In this document: positions 7,935 through 8,572 of the stretch, piece by piece
How the letters are laid out: each line of letters opens with the position of its first letter
Position numbering within the stretch: the stretch's first letter is position 1
NCBI GenBank assembly: GCA_900557585.1
Contig: USTJ01000019.1
Coordinates: 1-8,572 of the forward strand
Direction of reading: 5' to 3'
Length of the DNA: 8,572 bases
Source: an uncultured Eubacteriales bacterium
GTDB taxonomy: Bacteria; Bacillota; Clostridia; Christensenellales; UBA1242
Made by a program: the position numbers and the translations under genes
The notes under the pieces: model-generated
What the model saw: only the letters and a program-made list of their open reading frames with translations
The model's database searches: none
Told to the model about the DNA's origin: nothing

Positions 7935-8207
7935 ATGCACCTTTTTAAGTTTGCGCCAAATGTTTTGTTTACGACACAACAAGTCAAAAATTGATAATGT
8001 TTTGAAAATAAAAAGTGTAAAGCAAATGTATAACATGATTTTTTGCGAGGGAACGGATAAGCGTCGCTTTGATTATTTTTTGCGAAAGAATAAGTGATGT
8101 AATGATTTTATTGATTAAAACATCTGCACTAAATATTGATTTTATGGAAAATGCCACTATAATATATTCTTTAATATAACATAATATTTGTGGAAATTGC
8201 AAAAAGG
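7935..8207. other. AT-rich intergenic region without a convincing gene
   Basis: No open frame here has both a ribosome binding site and a recognisable product. One + frame runs open to a TGA at 8095-8097 with in-frame Met codons at 7960, 8026 and 8035, but none has a good ribosome binding site. An 11-base direct repeat, ATTTTTTGCGA, occurs at 8038-8048 and 8075-8085. From about 8098 the sequence becomes very AT-rich, leading into the promoters of the next gene. I see no tRNA, CRISPR repeat or known riboswitch. Confidence 0.6.
8136..8163 (+). promoter_or_regulatory. Possible secondary upstream promoter
   Basis: TTGATT (8136-8141) and a perfect TATAAT (8158-8163) are separated by 16 bases. The surrounding DNA is so AT-rich that chance matches are likely. 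If real, it would give the SDR gene a longer leader of about 90 bases. Confidence 0.3.
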
Positions 8208-8236
8208 TTGACTTGAACGGGCAACTGTTTTATAAT
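8208..8236 (+). promoter_or_regulatory. Near-consensus sigma-A promoter of the SDR gene
   Basis: TTGACT (8208-8213) and TATAAT (8231-8236) are separated by exactly 17 bases, one mismatch from the housekeeping consensus. Transcription would start near 8243, leaving a very short leader of about 15 bases that contains little besides the ribosome binding site. No obvious operator palindrome overlaps it, so expression may be strong and constitutive. Confidence 0.85.
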
Positions 8237-8257
8237 TTAACACATAAAGGAGAGGCA

Positions 8258-8572
8258 ATGGAATTTTTCACGCTTATCACTGGCGCAACTGGCGGTCTTG
8301 GTGGCGCGTTTGCAAAACAATGTGCATCGCGCGGTGACAATTTGGTTTTGACGGGTTCAAACCCTGTGAAACTTGAAAAAATTGTCGGCGAAATCAAGTC
8401 TGATTTTCCAAGCATTAAAGTTGTTTCAAAAACTTGCGATTTGTCAAGTGAAAGCCAAAGAAAAGAGTTTTTCGAATTTCTTGAAAAAGAAAATGTAAAA
8501 ATCAATTTTCTTGTGAATAATGCGGGTTATATTGCCGAAGGCGACTTTCTTTCATTTTCAGACGAAGAGGTT
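8258..8572 (+). CDS. Short-chain dehydrogenase/reductase (3' end cut by window edge)
   Basis: This is the N-terminal 105 residues of a classical SDR oxidoreductase, an NAD(P)-dependent enzyme with a Rossmann fold. The nucleotide-binding motif is TGATGGLG (Thr8, Gly9, Gly12, Gly15). Asp61 sits in the CDLS segment that usually contacts the adenine ring, and NNAG (87-90) is the conserved structural motif. The catalytic Ser-Tyr-Lys residues lie beyond the window. The stretch after the second strand (TGSNPVKL, 32-39) lacks the basic residue that often marks NADPH preference, so the cofactor is undecided. The start is supported by AAAGGAGAGG (8246-8255), whose GGAG core is 5 bases before the ATG, and by the promoter just upstream. 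The substrate cannot be inferred. Confidence 0.93.
   Translation, partial: MEFFTLITGATGGLGGAFAKQCASRGDNLVLTGSNPVKLEKIVGEIKSDFPSIKVVSKTCDLSSESQRKEFFEFLEKENVKINFLVNNAGYIAEGDFLSFSDEEV

Noticed and set aside
8096..8124. Possible hairpin from GATGT (8096-8100) and ACATC (8120-8124)
   Set aside because: Only five base pairs around a 19-base AT-rich loop; not distinguishable from chance in this composition.
8230..8505. Reverse-strand open frame of 91 codons opposite the SDR gene
   Set aside because: The + strand reading has clear SDR motifs, a promoter and a ribosome binding site; the reverse frame has none of these.

Overview
This window looks like chromosomal DNA from a low-GC bacterium, most likely an uncultured or poorly studied member of the Bacillota (Clostridia-like). 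The case rests on four things: AT-rich codons dominated by AAA, GAA and TTT; strong AAAGGAG-type ribosome binding sites; sigma-A-type promoters; and an AddB-AddA recombination pair (instead of RecBCD) in the order usual for Bacillota. TGA is used as a stop (addA) and TGG for tryptophan, so the code is standard and not of the mycoplasma type. All recognisable genes are on the + strand and nothing looks like a mobile element.

Positions 1-6093 hold the addB-addA operon. AddB enters from the left edge already in frame, with roughly its first 240 residues missing. AddA is complete and overlaps the end of addB by 13 bases. Every catalytic signature I could look for is present: AddA helicase motifs, both nuclease active sites and the four-cysteine iron-sulphur site of AddB. 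The pair should be a working double-strand-break resection helicase-nuclease.

Positions 6118-7934 form a second transcription unit with its own extended -10 promoter and a good intrinsic terminator. It encodes two translationally coupled proteins. The first is an unrecognised 506-residue membrane protein. It has three predicted membrane segments, a 171-residue acidic stretch with no lysine or arginine at all, then an AT-hook-like basic motif and a helical C-terminus. The second is a 68-residue DUF1858-type protein with a CxxC redox pair. The membrane protein is the most unusual object in the window: an apparently membrane-anchored protein carrying a candidate DNA-binding motif on a long acidic tether.

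Positions 7935-8257 are an AT-rich intergenic region with no convincing gene. It ends in a near-consensus promoter (TTGACT, 17-bp spacer, TATAAT) and a strong ribosome binding site driving a short-chain dehydrogenase/reductase that runs off the right edge.
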